A stretch of DNA of 64,000 nucleotides, taken from NCBI RefSeq assembly GCF_007625115.1, contig NZ_VMNH01000007.1:1-64000 (forward strand), read 5' to 3'. Positions 1 to 9,037 of the stretch are shown here, piece by piece. The DNA is from Sedimenticola selenatireducens. GTDB lineage: Bacteria > Pseudomonadota > Gammaproteobacteria > Chromatiales > Chromatiaceae. Every line of letters starts with the position of its first letter. Position 1 is the first letter of the stretch. The position numbers and the translations under genes are program-made. Under the pieces are notes generated by a model. That model made no database searches. It was not told where the DNA came from and saw only the letters and a program-made list of their open reading frames with translations.

Positions 1-1
1 G

Positions 2-126
2 GGTGGGTTAGCGTCTTTTGCGTAACCCACCAAGCGTTGCGCAGCAACACAAGTCGTTTGTTTAAGGTGTGCCTGACGGCACGGCTGGTGGGTTACGGCG
101 CAAACAACGCGCCTAACCCGCCCTAC
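2..126. repeat. Tandem REP-like palindromes at the window start
   Basis: Two palindromes share the core GGTGGGTTA. The first pairs GGTGGGTTA at 2-10 with TAACCCACC at 23-31. The second pairs GGTGGGTTA (87-95) plus GGCGC (97-101) with GCGCC (109-113) plus TAACCCGCC (114-122), so it can form a long hairpin with a short loop. Short intergenic palindromes built on GTAGG-GGGTTA are common, dispersed and non-coding in many proteobacterial genomes. The stretch from here to the first gene at 337 holds no open frame that I can support. Confidence 0.7.
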
Positions 127-336
127 ATTGGACGCGATTCTGCTTAAGTAAGTGCCATTCGATGTTGGACCTTCTCGCGGCCCCTGATTGGGCTGCAATT
201 CAGACCTGCTATATATAGGGTTATCGAAGCTGAGTAAATACCAGTCAATTTTCACCCGTTGTGCGGCTGGTTTTTCTGCTATCAACCATGGATACTAGCG
301 GCCTAATTAATGGGTTGCGATCAGGTTAATCATTCA

Positions 337-1221
337 ATGCAGCAGATATTCAGTATCATCTTCCCCATCTTTGCCATCGTACTGGTGGGTTATCTGTATG
401 GCAGGCGACATGCGCCGGATATGGCGGCGGCCAATCAGCTCAATCTGGATATCTTTGTGCCAGCGCTCATCTTTCATGTGCTCTCCAAGAAGAGCTTTGA
501 ACTGGGTGCCTACCAGGAACTGGCGCTTGCAGCACTGATTATCGTGATGGGTTCAGGTGTCTTGGCTTGGGGTGTGGCCCGTCTGATGAAGTTTGAAACC
601 AAGACCTTTGTGCCACCGATGATGTTTTCCAACTCGGGTAATATGGGATTGCCTTTGGCGCTGTTTGCCTTTGGTGAGGCGGCTCTCCCTGCTGCAGTAG
701 TGTTATTCATTGTGGAGAATACGCTGCACTTCAGCGTCGGTATGAAGATGATGGACTCGCGCACTTCAATGCTGGGCATTCTGCGAATACCGATGGTGAT
801 TGCAACGATAGTCGGTATCGCCTTCAGTTTGACGGGATGGGTGCTGCCGGAGGTGTTATCCGTCTCGATCGAGATGGTAGGGCAGGTAGCAATCCCCTTG
901 ATGCTCTTTTCGTTAGGCGTGCGTCTGACGGGTATTGATCTGCGGGACTGGCGGATTGGTGTGGTCGGTGCCATCGTCTGCCCTGCAACGGGGTTGATCA
1001 TCGCGCTGATGATCACTCCGTTTCTCGATCTTCCGCCGCTGCAATACGGACAACTGCTGATCTTTAGTGTGTTGCCGCCAGCGGTTCTTAATTTCATGAT
1101 CGCAGAAAAATACAATCAAGAGCCACGGAAAGTGGCCTCGATTGTCATGATGGGTAATCTGGGCAGTGTGCTGATTATACCCCTGGCGCTGGCCTACATC
1201 CTTGCGCAGAATGGGGCGTGA
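337..1221 (+). CDS. AEC-family (auxin efflux carrier-like) membrane transporter
   Basis: A 294-residue, strongly hydrophobic inner-membrane protein. It starts MQQIFSIIFPIFAIVLVGY, the usual opening of bacterial AEC permeases, and has about ten hydrophobic segments with the conserved NSGNMGLPLALF stretch of the first repeat and NFMIAEKYN near the end. Family members export or exchange organic acids or other small anions; the substrate cannot be read from the sequence. The frame also has an ATG at 310, but the ATG at 337 fits the family N-terminus and follows an AGG-containing stretch, so I chose it. It is monocistronic by spacing, with 93 bases before the next gene. Confidence 0.85.
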   Translation: MQQIFSIIFPIFAIVLVGYLYGRRHAPDMAAANQLNLDIFVPALIFHVLSKKSFELGAYQELALAALIIVMGSGVLAWGVARLMKFETKTFVPPMMFSNSGNMGLPLALFAFGEAALPAAVVLFIVENTLHFSVGMKMMDSRTSMLGILRIPMVIATIVGIAFSLTGWVLPEVLSVSIEMVGQVAIPLMLFSLGVRLTGIDLRDWRIGVVGAIVCPATGLIIALMITPFLDLPPLQYGQLLIFSVLPPAVLNFMIAEKYNQEPRKVASIVMMGNLGSVLIIPLALAYILAQNGA

Positions 1222-1314
1222 GTAACAGTTAATTCATCTGTGTAAGAATAAATCTTTACTGTCGTGTACGCTGTTGATGTAACCTGAATAGAATCAGTCT
1301 GGGATGATGACAGT

Positions 1315-1575
1315 ATGAAAAAGATCAAACATGAGAAAGAATTGCTTAAAGAAGCGCTCCGGGTTGGAATGATCTATGCGGAAAAACGGGGTGCCGCCGA
1401 GTTTGAAAAGACCGACTCCCAACAACTCAAAGTAGAGTTTGTTTATAAACTGCTGGTTCATGACAAGGTGATTCAGCCGCTTGCAAAAGATCAGCTCAGT
1501 GATTCCAGCATGCGTCATAAACTGGCGATCTGGATTTCGCATCAACTGCCAAAAGATCATCCTTTGAATCAATAG
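1315..1575 (+). CDS. Small conserved protein, DUF5062-like
   Basis: An 86-residue soluble protein with a high content of Lys and Glu and no signal peptide or membrane segment. The pattern (MKK start, ELLKEALRVG, YAEKRGAA, then KLAIWISHQLPKDHPL at the end) resembles, from memory, the DUF5062 family of gammaproteobacteria, which has the same length. No function is known for that family. It sits alone between the AEC transporter and the aldo-keto reductase. Start ATG at 1315; no strong Shine-Dalgarno is visible apart from GGATGATGACAG just upstream. The family call should be treated as provisional; that it is a real gene is well supported by the non-random composition. Confidence 0.65.
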   Translation: MKKIKHEKELLKEALRVGMIYAEKRGAAEFEKTDSQQLKVEFVYKLLVHDKVIQPLAKDQLSDSSMRHKLAIWISHQLPKDHPLNQ

Positions 1576-1641
1576 CGTAAAAGAGGGGTGTTTGGGTCAG
1601 TGGTCCGCATTAACCCTCTGTTCAAATAGCAGGTAATCGGT

Positions 1642-2694
1642 ATGAAGTATTCTAAGCTTGGTAGCAGTGGTCTCTCTGTTTCACGAATTTGCCTGGGCAC
1701 CATGACTTGGGGAACCCAGAACAGTCAGCAGGATGCCAACGAGCAGATCGAATATGCCCTGAGCCAGGGAATAAACTTTATGGATACGGCGGAGATGTAT
1801 GCAGTACCTCCGACGGCCGAAACCTATGGTTCAACAGAAACAATCATCGGTCACTGGATAGCGGCCAACCCCTCTCGACGGGATGAGTTTATTCTCACCA
1901 CCAAGATTGCTGGCAATGGCCTGAAATACATCCGACAAGGCGGAGATATTACAGGTGAGTCAATAATTTCGTCCGTCGATGCCTCCCTTAAACGACTACA
2001 GACTGACTATATCGATTTGTACCAGTTGCACTGGCCTAATCGTACCTCTCCGCATTTTGCCAAACATCATCCCGGTAAACTGAAGTTTACGGATGTTGAT
2101 ATAACGGCACAGTCTGCACAGATGTTGGAAATACTGCAGGCGCTGGATGAGTGTGTTAAAGCGGGGAAGATTCGCCACTTCGGACTTTCTGATGACACCC
2201 CGTGGGGTATAAACGAATATATCCGGCTCAGTGAAAAGCATAACTTGGTGAGAGTGACCTCGATTCAAAATGAGTTCAGCTTGCTGCACAGCAAAGATTG
2301 GCCCTATCTGATCGAGAACTGTGTTAACGCTGACATTGCCTATTTGCCCTGGTCGCCTCTAGCGGGTGGCGCATTAACGGGAAAATATATTGATGGTCTT
2401 CGCCCATCAGGTTCCCGCTGGAGTACACTGCAACGCAATGGCCTGTTCCGTGATACAGCGCAAACCAACGCCGCGATTAAGGCCTATGTGGAAGTCGCTG
2501 AAAAGCATGGCCTTACCCCCGCTCAGTTGGCTTTAGCCTGGTGTAATCAGGTAGATGGCGTCACTTCAACCATCATTGGTGCCACCTCAATGGATCAATT
2601 GCGGGAAGATATTTCTGCTTTCGAATTATCGCTCGGTGAATCTGTGTTGGAGGATATTGCTTCAGTACAGCAGCAATATCCGATGCCGTTTTAA
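1642..2694 (+). CDS. tas: NADP(H)-dependent aldo-keto reductase, Tas-like
   Basis: A 350-residue cytoplasmic aldo/keto reductase very like E. coli Tas (346 residues). Seen in the sequence: GLGTMTWG-like start (CLGTMTWGTQNSQ), the active-site region FMDTAEMYAVPP with the Asp and Tyr of the AKR tetrad, the Lys in ILTTKIAG, and the His in LYQLHWPNRT. The NADPH-binding C-terminal part carries SPLAGGALTGKY and TSTIIGATS. Tas-type enzymes reduce aldehydes or ketones with NADPH; the physiological substrate is unknown (Tas was found as a suppressor of tyrosine auxotrophy in starved cells). ATG at 1642 follows a weak AGGTAA ribosome site. Its stop is about 190 bases before ygiQ, so it is likely a separate transcript. 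Confidence 0.92.
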   Translation: MKYSKLGSSGLSVSRICLGTMTWGTQNSQQDANEQIEYALSQGINFMDTAEMYAVPPTAETYGSTETIIGHWIAANPSRRDEFILTTKIAGNGLKYIRQGGDITGESIISSVDASLKRLQTDYIDLYQLHWPNRTSPHFAKHHPGKLKFTDVDITAQSAQMLEILQALDECVKAGKIRHFGLSDDTPWGINEYIRLSEKHNLVRVTSIQNEFSLLHSKDWPYLIENCVNADIAYLPWSPLAGGALTGKYIDGLRPSGSRWSTLQRNGLFRDTAQTNAAIKAYVEVAEKHGLTPAQLALAWCNQVDGVTSTIIGATSMDQLREDISAFELSLGESVLEDIASVQQQYPMPF

Positions 2695-2882
2695 TCCCAT
2701 TCGTTAAGATGAGGCTGGAGATTCCTCATTGTCACTGCCCCTTATAAAGCTTTGGCACTGCTAAAACGAGTGCATCTGCCGAAGTTTAACCCTGTATTTT
2801 ATCAGGTCAAATGAACATCTGACTGCAAAGCAAGCGCTGACCCGGTATACTATTCCGTCAAGTTCTATTCGGGTTTATTTCC

Positions 2883-5042
2883 ATGCAATCGGCTCCCAAT
2901 CTTTTCTCTCATCGTCAGTTCTGGGCCAAGCGGTTCGGCACGGCTCCGGTTCTTCCCATGTCCAGGCAAGAGATGGATGCGCTTGGCTGGGATAGCTGTG
3001 ATGTGATTTTGGTGACGGGCGATGCCTATGTCGATCACCCCAGTTTTGGTATGGCGTTGATTGGCCGGTTGCTGGAGTCTCACGGTTTTCGAGTCGGCAT
3101 CATCGCACAACCTGACTGGCGTTCGACGGAAGATTTCCAGCGCCTTGGGAAGCCCAATCTCTATTTTGGTATTACCGCCGGTAATATGGATTCGATGGTC
3201 AACCGCTATACGTCTGATCGGAAGATTCGCTCCAATGATGCCTATACGCCGAATGGAGAGGGCGGAAAGCGACCCGACCGTTCCGTAGTCGTGTATGCCC
3301 AGCGAGCCCGTGAAGCGTTTAAAGGTGTGCCGATTATCATTGGTGGTATTGAGGCCAGTCTGCGCCGAATAGCGCACTACGATTACTGGTCGGATAAAGT
3401 ACGTCGCTCCATTCTGCCTGATTCGAAAGCAGATCTGCTGATGTTTGGTAATGCCGAACGGGCGATTGTTGAAGTGACGCACCGGTTGGCACAAGGTGAA
3501 CCGATCAGTGATATCACGGACGTTCGTGGTACCGGGTTTATGCGGCAGGGATTACCAGAAGGCTGGCTTGAAATCGACTCAAGCGAAGTGGACGAACCCG
3601 GAAAGATCGATCCCAAAATCTCGCCCTATCAGGAAGAACCTGCGTGTGAGACCACGCCGGATAGTACGCCGGCCAATGTGGTCACCTTTCATCATCGGCC
3701 CAAAAAAGCGGACCGTTCACATGCAGTGGTACGCATTCCCTCCTATGATCAGGTTCTGTCCGACCCGGTGTTATATGCCCATGCCTCCCGTGTCTTTCAT
3801 TTGGAGACTAATCCGGGAAATGCCCGTGCCCTGATCCAGCAGCATGGCAAACGGGATGTCTGGCTTAATCCACCACCCATTCCGCTCGAAACTGACGAGA
3901 TGGATCGACTCTACGAGTTTCCCTATACCCGTTCACCCCATCCCGCCTATGGTGATGCGAAGAATCCCGCCTGGGAGATGATCCGTTTCTCCATCCCCAT
4001 CATGCGTGGCTGTTTTGGCGGTTGTACCTTCTGCTCGATTACTGAACATGAGGGGCGGATTATCCAGAATCGTTCCCATGAATCGGTTATACGTGAAATC
4101 GAGACTATCCGGGATACAGTGCCTGATTTCACGGGCACCATTTCTGATCTGGGTGGACCCACCTCCAACATGTATAAGATGCGTTGCGAGAGTGAAAAGA
4201 TTGAATCCGCTTGTCGTCGACTCTCTTGCGTCTTTCCTGATGTCTGCAAACATATGCAGACCGATCACAGTTCATTGACCCAGCTCTATCGCAAGGCAAG
4301 GGCAGTAAAAGGCGTAAAGCGGGTGTTGATTGCCTCTGGTCTGCGTTATGACTTGGCGGTGCGCGATCCTGAGTACATCAAAGAGTTGGTGACCCATCAT
4401 GTGGGTGGCTATCTGAAGATTGCCCCCGAGCATACCGAAGAGGGTCCACTGGACAAGATGATGAAACCGGGGATCGGTACCTATGACCGCTTCAAGAAGT
4501 TGTTTGAAAAATATTCCAAAGAGGCGGGGAAAGAGCAGTACCTGATTCCCTATTTCATCGCAGCGCATCCGGGTACGTCGGATAAGGATATGTTGCATCT
4601 TGCGCTCTGGTTGAAAGAGAACGGCTTCAGGCCGGATCAAGTGCAGGCGTTTCTACCGACACCGCTGGCCATTGCTTCGGCGATGTATCACACACAACGC
4701 AATCCACTGAAAAAGATCAAGCGGGATTCAGAGCAGGTTTCGATACCCAAGGGTGGACGACAACGTCGCATTCATAAAGCGTTTCTGCGTTATCACGATC
4801 CAGAAAACTGGCCGCTGTTACGAGAAGCCCTGAAGCAGATGGGTCGCGCTGATTTGATTGGAAACGGCAAGCGGCATCTGGTCCCAACCTGGCAACCTGC
4901 CGGTACAGGTGGTAAGGCAACATCTTCAGCCAAGGCAAAGGTGGGATCAGTAAAGCGTCCACAAAAGAGCAGGCCTTCGCAAGGTGTAAAAGCCAAGGCC
5001 AAATCACCCGCACGCAACAGATCAGGACAACGAAAAAAGTAG
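2883..5042 (+). CDS. ygiQ: YgiQ family radical SAM protein
   Basis: A 719-residue cytoplasmic radical-SAM protein of the YgiQ (UPF0313) family. The N-terminal about 300 residues are the YgiQ-specific domain ([19 protein letters not shown], then [18 protein letters not shown]). The radical-SAM core has the iron-sulfur ligand motif C-FGG-C-TF-C in [13 protein letters not shown] near residue 385. The C-terminal domain is followed by a tail of about 50 residues rich in Lys, Arg, Ser and Ala, probably disordered and possibly nucleic-acid binding. The chemical reaction of the family is not known to me. A TATACT box about 35 bases upstream could be the -10 of its promoter. It is monocistronic; a palindromic repeat lies just after the stop. 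Confidence 0.93.
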   Translation: MQSAPNLFSHRQFWAKRFGTAPVLPMSRQEMDALGWDSCDVILVTGDAYVDHPSFGMALIGRLLESHGFRVGIIAQPDWRSTEDFQRLGKPNLYFGITAGNMDSMVNRYTSDRKIRSNDAYTPNGEGGKRPDRSVVVYAQRAREAFKGVPIIIGGIEASLRRIAHYDYWSDKVRRSILPDSKADLLMFGNAERAIVEVTHRLAQGEPISDITDVRGTGFMRQGLPEGWLEIDSSEVDEPGKIDPKISPYQEEPACETTPDSTPANVVTFHHRPKKADRSHAVVRIPSYDQVLSDPVLYAHASRVFHLETNPGNARALIQQHGKRDVWLNPPPIPLETDEMDRLYEFPYTRSPHPAYGDAKNPAWEMIRFSIPIMRGCFGGCTFCSITEHEGRIIQNRSHESVIREIETIRDTVPDFTGTISDLGGPTSNMYKMRCESEKIESACRRLSCVFPDVCKHMQTDHSSLTQLYRKARAVKGVKRVLIASGLRYDLAVRDPEYIKELVTHHVGGYLKIAPEHTEEGPLDKMMKPGIGTYDRFKKLFEKYSKEAGKEQYLIPYFIAAHPGTSDKDMLHLALWLKENGFRPDQVQAFLPTPLAIASAMYHTQRNPLKKIKRDSEQVSIPKGGRQRRIHKAFLRYHDPENWPLLREALKQMGRADLIGNGKRHLVPTWQPAGTGGKATSSAKAKVGSVKRPQKSRPSQGVKAKAKSPARNRSGQRKK

Positions 5043-5072
5043 AGCCGATGTATTAGGTGATTGAGTTTCTGG

Positions 5073-5102
5073 TAGGTTGGGCTGAACGAAGTGATGCCCA
5101 AC
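5073..5102. repeat. Short palindromic repeat, GTAGGTTGGGC type
   Basis: Begins TAGGTTGGGC and ends GATGCCCAAC; GTTGGGC at 5076-5082 pairs with GCCCAAC at 5096-5102 around a 13-base loop. A near-identical copy (one base different in the loop, GAACGAAG versus GAGCGAAG) lies at 5732-5762. The two copies flank the creA gene and belong to a dispersed intergenic family. Confidence 0.75.
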
Positions 5103-5235
5103 ATAGTTAACCAAATTTTATGGCATTATGATGTCCGCTCAAACATCTAATCCCACATGCTCGCATGAAACCTGATGTAGTGAATAATAGCGTACACTTC
5201 GCATACTCTTTGAACTCTATACAAGCCAATATCCC

Positions 5236-5691
5236 ATGCGCCCAATCATACTGTTTTTCTCACTCCTCATTGTCTCGTACACCGCCCATGCTGAAAGCAT
5301 CGGCTGTGTATCAACGGTTTTTAAATTGATTGGCCCGAATGACAAGATCTGCATAGATTCATTCAACGACCCGGCGGTAGCGGGCGTAGTCTGTCATGTC
5401 AGTCGTGCCAAGACGGGTGGGGTCTCAGGAGCGATCGGGTTGGCGGAGGACACTTCGGATGCCTCGATCGCCTGTCGACAGATCGGACCCATCACCATCA
5501 AGCGAGAGATCAAGGATGGCGAGAGTGTCTTTAAAGAGAGTCGCTCCTGGCTCTTCAAAAAACTACAAGTTGTGCGTTTCTATGATAAGCCAAATAACAC
5601 CCTCATTTATCTGACCTATTCTGATCGTGTTATCGAGGGTTCACCGAAGAATTCTATTTCAACAGTACCGATTATGCCGTGGGGAAAGTAA
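5236..5691 (+). CDS. creA: CreA family protein, secreted
   Basis: A 151-residue protein with an N-terminal signal peptide (hydrophobic [12 protein letters not shown], cleavage probably after AHA at residue 19), so exported to the periplasm. The mature part matches Cre[57 protein letters not shown] and [10 protein letters not shown]. Four conserved cysteines suggest disulfides. CreA family function is unknown; in E. coli the gene sits beside creBCD but here it stands alone between two palindromic repeats. The ATG at 5236 is chosen because it starts the signal peptide directly. Confidence 0.9.
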   Translation: MRPIILFFSLLIVSYTAHAESIGCVSTVFKLIGPNDKICIDSFNDPAVAGVVCHVSRAKTGGVSGAIGLAEDTSDASIACRQIGPITIKREIKDGESVFKESRSWLFKKLQVVRFYDKPNNTLIYLTYSDRVIEGSPKNSISTVPIMPWGK

Positions 5692-5730
5692 TAAATTGGG
5701 GTAGGGTGGTTTGAGTGTGGCAATATTGTT

Positions 5731-5806
5731 GTAGGTTGGGCTGAGCGAAGTGATGCCCAACGTCTAGTCAAAGCCGTTGGGCTTCGTTGCACTCACCCCA
5801 ACCTAC
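5731..5806. repeat. Larger palindromic element of the GTAGGTTGGG family
   Basis: GTAGGTTGGG at 5731-5740 is mirrored by CCCAACCTAC at 5797-5806. Inside are two smaller palindromic units, GTTGGGC...GCCCAAC (5735-5761) and GTTGGGCTTCG (5776 onward). The element lies between creA and the convergent lipoprotein gene, where it could also act as a bidirectional transcription barrier. Confidence 0.75.
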
Positions 5807-5814
5807 GTGCCGTT

Positions 5815-6399
5815 TTAACGCGCCAGTACAGTCTGGAAATCTTTGTCGTCGAAAAGTTTTTCCACTAGTGCCTTATAGAGTGAACTGTATTGGTTCATTG
5901 CCTCTGGTATAGCAATGGCCCCTATAAAGGAAGATTCCCAACTGGAATCGACCGACAACGTTTTTTCAAAGACACGAGAGCCGGTTTTATCCACAGTAAA
6001 GATGGCGGCCAGTCTTGCTGTTCCCGTTCCTATTGCGGCATCTACATGGTTATCAGAAAGTTGTGCTTCGATTTGTATCGGAGACTTTTCATCATAAAGA
6101 CCAGCTGCTTTCAGTTCTACAATGACTACCTCTCTAAGTTGTTGGGAAAAGCTTCCATCAGCACCATGAATAGATGAGCCGCGAAGTCCACCGACCGTTT
6201 TATCCAGCGTTGGATTGAGTTCTGGTGCAAGTCCAAATTTACCAACGTTAGAGGGTATCAGATTAGCTGTGCGGAGTTTTTCAACTGTACTTACACTTGC
6301 CGTTGGCGGTGGCATGGCAACGGTGGCACAACCCGTCAGGCTGATGCCTAATATCACAAGTATAGAAAGGTGAAATGCACGTAAGAAATCTAATTTCAT
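5815..6399 (-). CDS. Predicted lipoprotein of unknown function
   Basis: A 194-residue protein with a lipoprotein signal: hydrophobic FHLSILVILGISLTGC with lipobox LTGC, lipidated Cys near residue 23. After that comes a Pro/Thr-rich linker (ATVAMPPPTASVS) and a domain of about 150 residues containing DKTVGGLRGSSIHGADGSFSQ and SWESSFIGAIAIPEAMNQYS. The second part suggests a subunit that detects or assembles in the envelope, like the many small lipoproteins with a repeated beta/alpha domain, but I do not recognise a family. It is the last of a minus-strand pair: the preceding lipoprotein gene ends 11 bases upstream, so they are co-transcribed. The next residue after the lipid Cys is Ala, which predicts outer-membrane sorting. 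Confidence 0.75.
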   Translation of the reverse strand: MKLDFLRAFHLSILVILGISLTGCATVAMPPPTASVSTVEKLRTANLIPSNVGKFGLAPELNPTLDKTVGGLRGSSIHGADGSFSQQLREVVIVELKAAGLYDEKSPIQIEAQLSDNHVDAAIGTGTARLAAIFTVDKTGSRVFEKTLSVDSSWESSFIGAIAIPEAMNQYSSLYKALVEKLFDDKDFQTVLAR

Positions 6400-6410
6400 T
6401 TATAATAACC

Positions 6411-7022
6411 TCACTTAAATTCGTCGTCGAGAGAGAGGTCGTTCAGGACATTGCTCACAATTTGCCGAGTCATCGATGTAACCGCTACTTCAATGTTCTC
6501 AGCTTTGGTGGAGTTAGCGGGTGCCGCAGCGTTACCCACTGTTGTATGAATGGCGTGGCGGGCCTTTTTTACAATAGCTTGTCCAGATGCGTTCGGTATA
6601 TAGCGTGCAATACAGACGTAACCATCGGTAACTTGTGATCCGGCTAATCCAAATGTAAACCCGGCAACAAAACCTTTGCTGAAAGCATCATCGGTTACGG
6701 GAATATTGTTCAATGTGATGCTTAACAGGGCACCTCCAGTAACAGGCCCTTCTGAAACTTCACTAAACAGGCCACTTGACGTGATCTGGTCCATGACTTT
6801 CACTTTCAAGAAGTCGGTTGCCTGAGCGTTCGCGACGCCTTTAGTTTGAAATTCAAACAATGCCTGGACTGGCCGTAACGGATCGGGTTTTTTAAAGTCA
6901 GATGCGCTGATTTCTCTCGTTGAACCGTCCACATACATGTTTGCACAACCAGTCAAGATAAAGAGACTTAGTAAGACAGCACCACGACAGGCAAAAGAGC
7001 CAAGTTTCACTATAGTATTCAT
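6411..7022 (-). CDS. Predicted lipoprotein of unknown function
   Basis: A 203-residue lipoprotein: signal GAVLLSLFILTGC with lipobox LTGC at about residues 23-26, followed by Ala, so probably sent to the outer membrane. The mature part includes VQALFEFQTKGVANAQATDFLKV cut by an all-beta/alpha pattern, a glycine-rich patch SKGFVAGFTFGLAGSQVTDG that could be a membrane-inserting hairpin, and a C-terminal helix. It is the first gene of a two-gene lipoprotein operon; both products have similar size and the same general layout, so they may be distant paralogues acting together. No family name recognised. Confidence 0.75.
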   Translation of the reverse strand: MNTIVKLGSFACRGAVLLSLFILTGCANMYVDGSTREISASDFKKPDPLRPVQALFEFQTKGVANAQATDFLKVKVMDQITSSGLFSEVSEGPVTGGALLSITLNNIPVTDDAFSKGFVAGFTFGLAGSQVTDGYVCIARYIPNASGQAIVKKARHAIHTTVGNAAAPANSTKAENIEVAVTSMTRQIVSNVLNDLSLDDEFK

Positions 7023-7213
7023 GTAAAATTTTCCCCGAGTATGTTGTTAATATCCACTTGTTATTTTCTTGATGTTATAGGTCATACCTGAAGGGTATGG
7101 CATGATATAAGAGTTGAACCATTTGATGGGTGTCCATTTTATTCTCTCCATTTTATTCTTAGTAATCGTCCATAGTGAAGTACCGAAGGCATGTAACGAT
7201 TTTGAGGGGCCTG

Positions 7214-8110
7214 TTATGCTTTGTTTCTTTTGAAGAACTTTGAAACTAATGCTCCCAATCCAACGAATATAAATACCCCAAATTTCTTTAAAAAAATTAA
7301 TGCGGCAGCAAAAAAACCGGCTTTTGCGGCCACTTTACCTGCCACCAAAGCTCCTAATCCGTACGCAGCAACTTCATCAATATCTGGATTAAAGTCTTCG
7401 TATCGAGAGCCATCATCAAATTCTGCTAAAGCTAAAACACCGTCAATTTGAGCGTCAATGGTGTCCTTCTGATCCATTCCTGCGATGAAATTCAGGATAA
7501 GTACGCCCTTTCTTCCTAATACCCGAATGTTGTAGTTAAGAGTGTTAGTAGTTTGTTCGCCAAATTTTACTTCTTTTGCCCAGTGAAGTTTATGTGAGTG
7601 CGCGTCATAAAATGGTTCGGATGCCCAACCTACAAGCTCTATTGGTTGGTAGCCTTGTTCAATCCTTAGTTTGCTTGCTTCTTTAGCTTCTTTCTTCATT
7701 TGAGCTAGTAGCTCGTGATAATCAATGTCTTCAGCATCTTTATCAGATACGTATCCATCTTCGATATATTCGATTGTTACTGCCCAAGAATTGTCATCAA
7801 ATGGGGTGAATTTAGAAGGTAGGAGCATGCCGAGCGTTTCTGAGCCAGCGCCTGGTGGGTTTCCCCACAGCTTTACTAGAATCGTTTCAGAATCATTAGG
7901 GCTTAGATAATAGAACTCGTCTGGGACTTGTAGAGTGGCAACGTCATTAGGAAGTTTGATTTTTCCTTTTTGCGGGGTAGTAGAATCCCATGCTGTCTTC
8001 ATTTCAAGTATTAATTGTTTTTGCTCAGGTGTAATAGATGATTGATCTGAATAAGAAGTTGGTGCTGAAAAAAGCGAGATGAAAATTAGTGCTAATCGTA
8101 TGTATTTCAT
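7214..8110 (-). CDS. DUF2167 family membrane protein
   Basis: A 298-residue protein with a signal peptide (LALIFISLFSAPTSYS) and a C-terminal membrane region. The large middle domain matches DUF2167: LPNDVATLQVPDEFYYLSP, ETLGMLLPSKFTPFDDNSW, YIEDGYVSDKDAEDIDYHE and VGWASEPFYD. The end has GLGALVAGKVAAKAGFFAAA and LKKFGVFIFVGLGALVSKFF, two hydrophobic segments with a basic tail FKRNKA. The family is uncharacterised, predicted envelope-located. It is transcribed toward the two lipoprotein genes with a 191-base gap; that gap holds no gene and may carry their promoter. Base composition here is AT-richer than neighbours. Confidence 0.85.
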   Translation of the reverse strand: MKYIRLALIFISLFSAPTSYSDQSSITPEQKQLILEMKTAWDSTTPQKGKIKLPNDVATLQVPDEFYYLSPNDSETILVKLWGNPPGAGSETLGMLLPSKFTPFDDNSWAVTIEYIEDGYVSDKDAEDIDYHELLAQMKKEAKEASKLRIEQGYQPIELVGWASEPFYDAHSHKLHWAKEVKFGEQTTNTLNYNIRVLGRKGVLILNFIAGMDQKDTIDAQIDGVLALAEFDDGSRYEDFNPDIDEVAAYGLGALVAGKVAAKAGFFAAALIFLKKFGVFIFVGLGALVSKFFKRNKA

Positions 8111-8249
8111 ATCCTTAATATTCCTTTGTCCTTGAATTTTGTTTATGAATAACGCCGTAAGCCGCCGCGCGGCTTTATCGCATCGGCCTGCCTTTCCTTG
8201 TTATGGGGATTTCGGCAGCATATACCAATATTTGGTACAGGAGGCACTC

Positions 8250-8489
8250 ATGGCTAGAAATACCAGCATTACACTAGGCCCCCACTTTGACGATTTTATA
8301 GCTGTACAGCTTGAGAATGGCCGATATGGCTCCGCAAGCGAGGTGGTGCATGCCAGACTGCGCCTGCTTGAGGAAACGGAGAGTAAACTTGAACGGCTTC
8401 GACGCCTCTTGGACGAAGGCGAGCAAAGCGGAATTGCGGACTACTCTCTCGAAAGTGTTATTGCTGAACTGGATAACGATGCTCACTAA
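8250..8489 (+). CDS. parD: Type II antitoxin, ParD/CopG family
   Basis: A 79-residue protein starting MARNTSITLGPHFDDFIA, the ribbon-helix-helix opening of ParD antitoxins, followed by RYGSASEVVHARLRLLEE and a C-terminal acidic helix that would wrap the toxin. The frame is open from 8139, but ATG 8250 is preceded by a perfect AGGAGG and gives the family length. ParD binds its own promoter and neutralises the ParE gyrase toxin. The toxin gene overlaps its stop codon (TAATG) but is frameshifted, so this antitoxin may be an orphan that still protects against incoming ParE or remains only as a remnant. Confidence 0.9.
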   Translation: MARNTSITLGPHFDDFIAVQLENGRYGSASEVVHARLRLLEETESKLERLRRLLDEGEQSGIADYSLESVIAELDNDAH

Positions 8490-8781
8490 TGCGCCCATTT
8501 CTGCTCACCGTCACTGCCCGAAAAGACATTATTGATATTGGCCGCTTTACCCCTGAAAAGTGGGGAAAGCGGCAGCGGAATAAATACTCAAGCAGCTTGA
8601 TGATGCCTTCAAGGTGCTTGCTCGTCAGCCTGAAATGGGTCGCGAGGCCGAAGATATAAAGCCAGGATACAAAAAGTTTAGCCAAGGCAGTCATATCATC
8701 TTTCACCGAGCAGGTACGGAATCCAAGATCGTTGTGATCCGAATTCTCCATAATAGTATGAATGTGGATCGATACCTCTAA
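8489..8781 (+). pseudogene. parE: ParE-family toxin with a single frameshift
   Basis: Reading from the ATG at 8489 gives MRPFLLTVTARKDIIDIGR..KWGKRQRNKY, a ParE start. Near 8586 the reading must move by one base: the sequence AATAAATACTCAAGC lacks one base relative to an intact frame. In the shifted frame the protein continues as LKQLDDAFKVLARQPEMGR, then KPGYKKFSQGSHIIFHRAG and IVVIRILHNSMNVDRYL, ending with TAA at 8779-8781. Both halves match the RelE/ParE fold, so the gene was full length (about 97 residues) and is now broken, unless the missing base is a sequencing error or the shift is suppressed. It overlaps parD by one base, the usual coupling. Confidence 0.85.
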
Positions 8782-9037
8782 AACCCATACAGTTGATCAT
8801 GCGGCTTCTATGCTGCCATAAGTGAGAAATGCAGCATGCTCGCTCGGTTAATTGAATTATGCGACTTATTGCGCTACGCATTATGTATCCGGTGTTTATG
8901 TTTCAGCGACTTGGAGAGAGGACTATGAAATGAGGTTTTCAGCATCCTGCCAAGTGGATATTCTTTAACTTCTCAGTAGGTTATCAGAGAATTTAATGTG
9001 GATGAACTATTTTCTTTGAGCTTTTTTGAAATTGTAT

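Noticed and set aside
510-1115. A 201-codon frame on the minus strand opposite the AEC transporter
   Set aside because: Antisense to a gene with clear membrane pattern; product is Thr/Ile/Pro-rich without family pattern.
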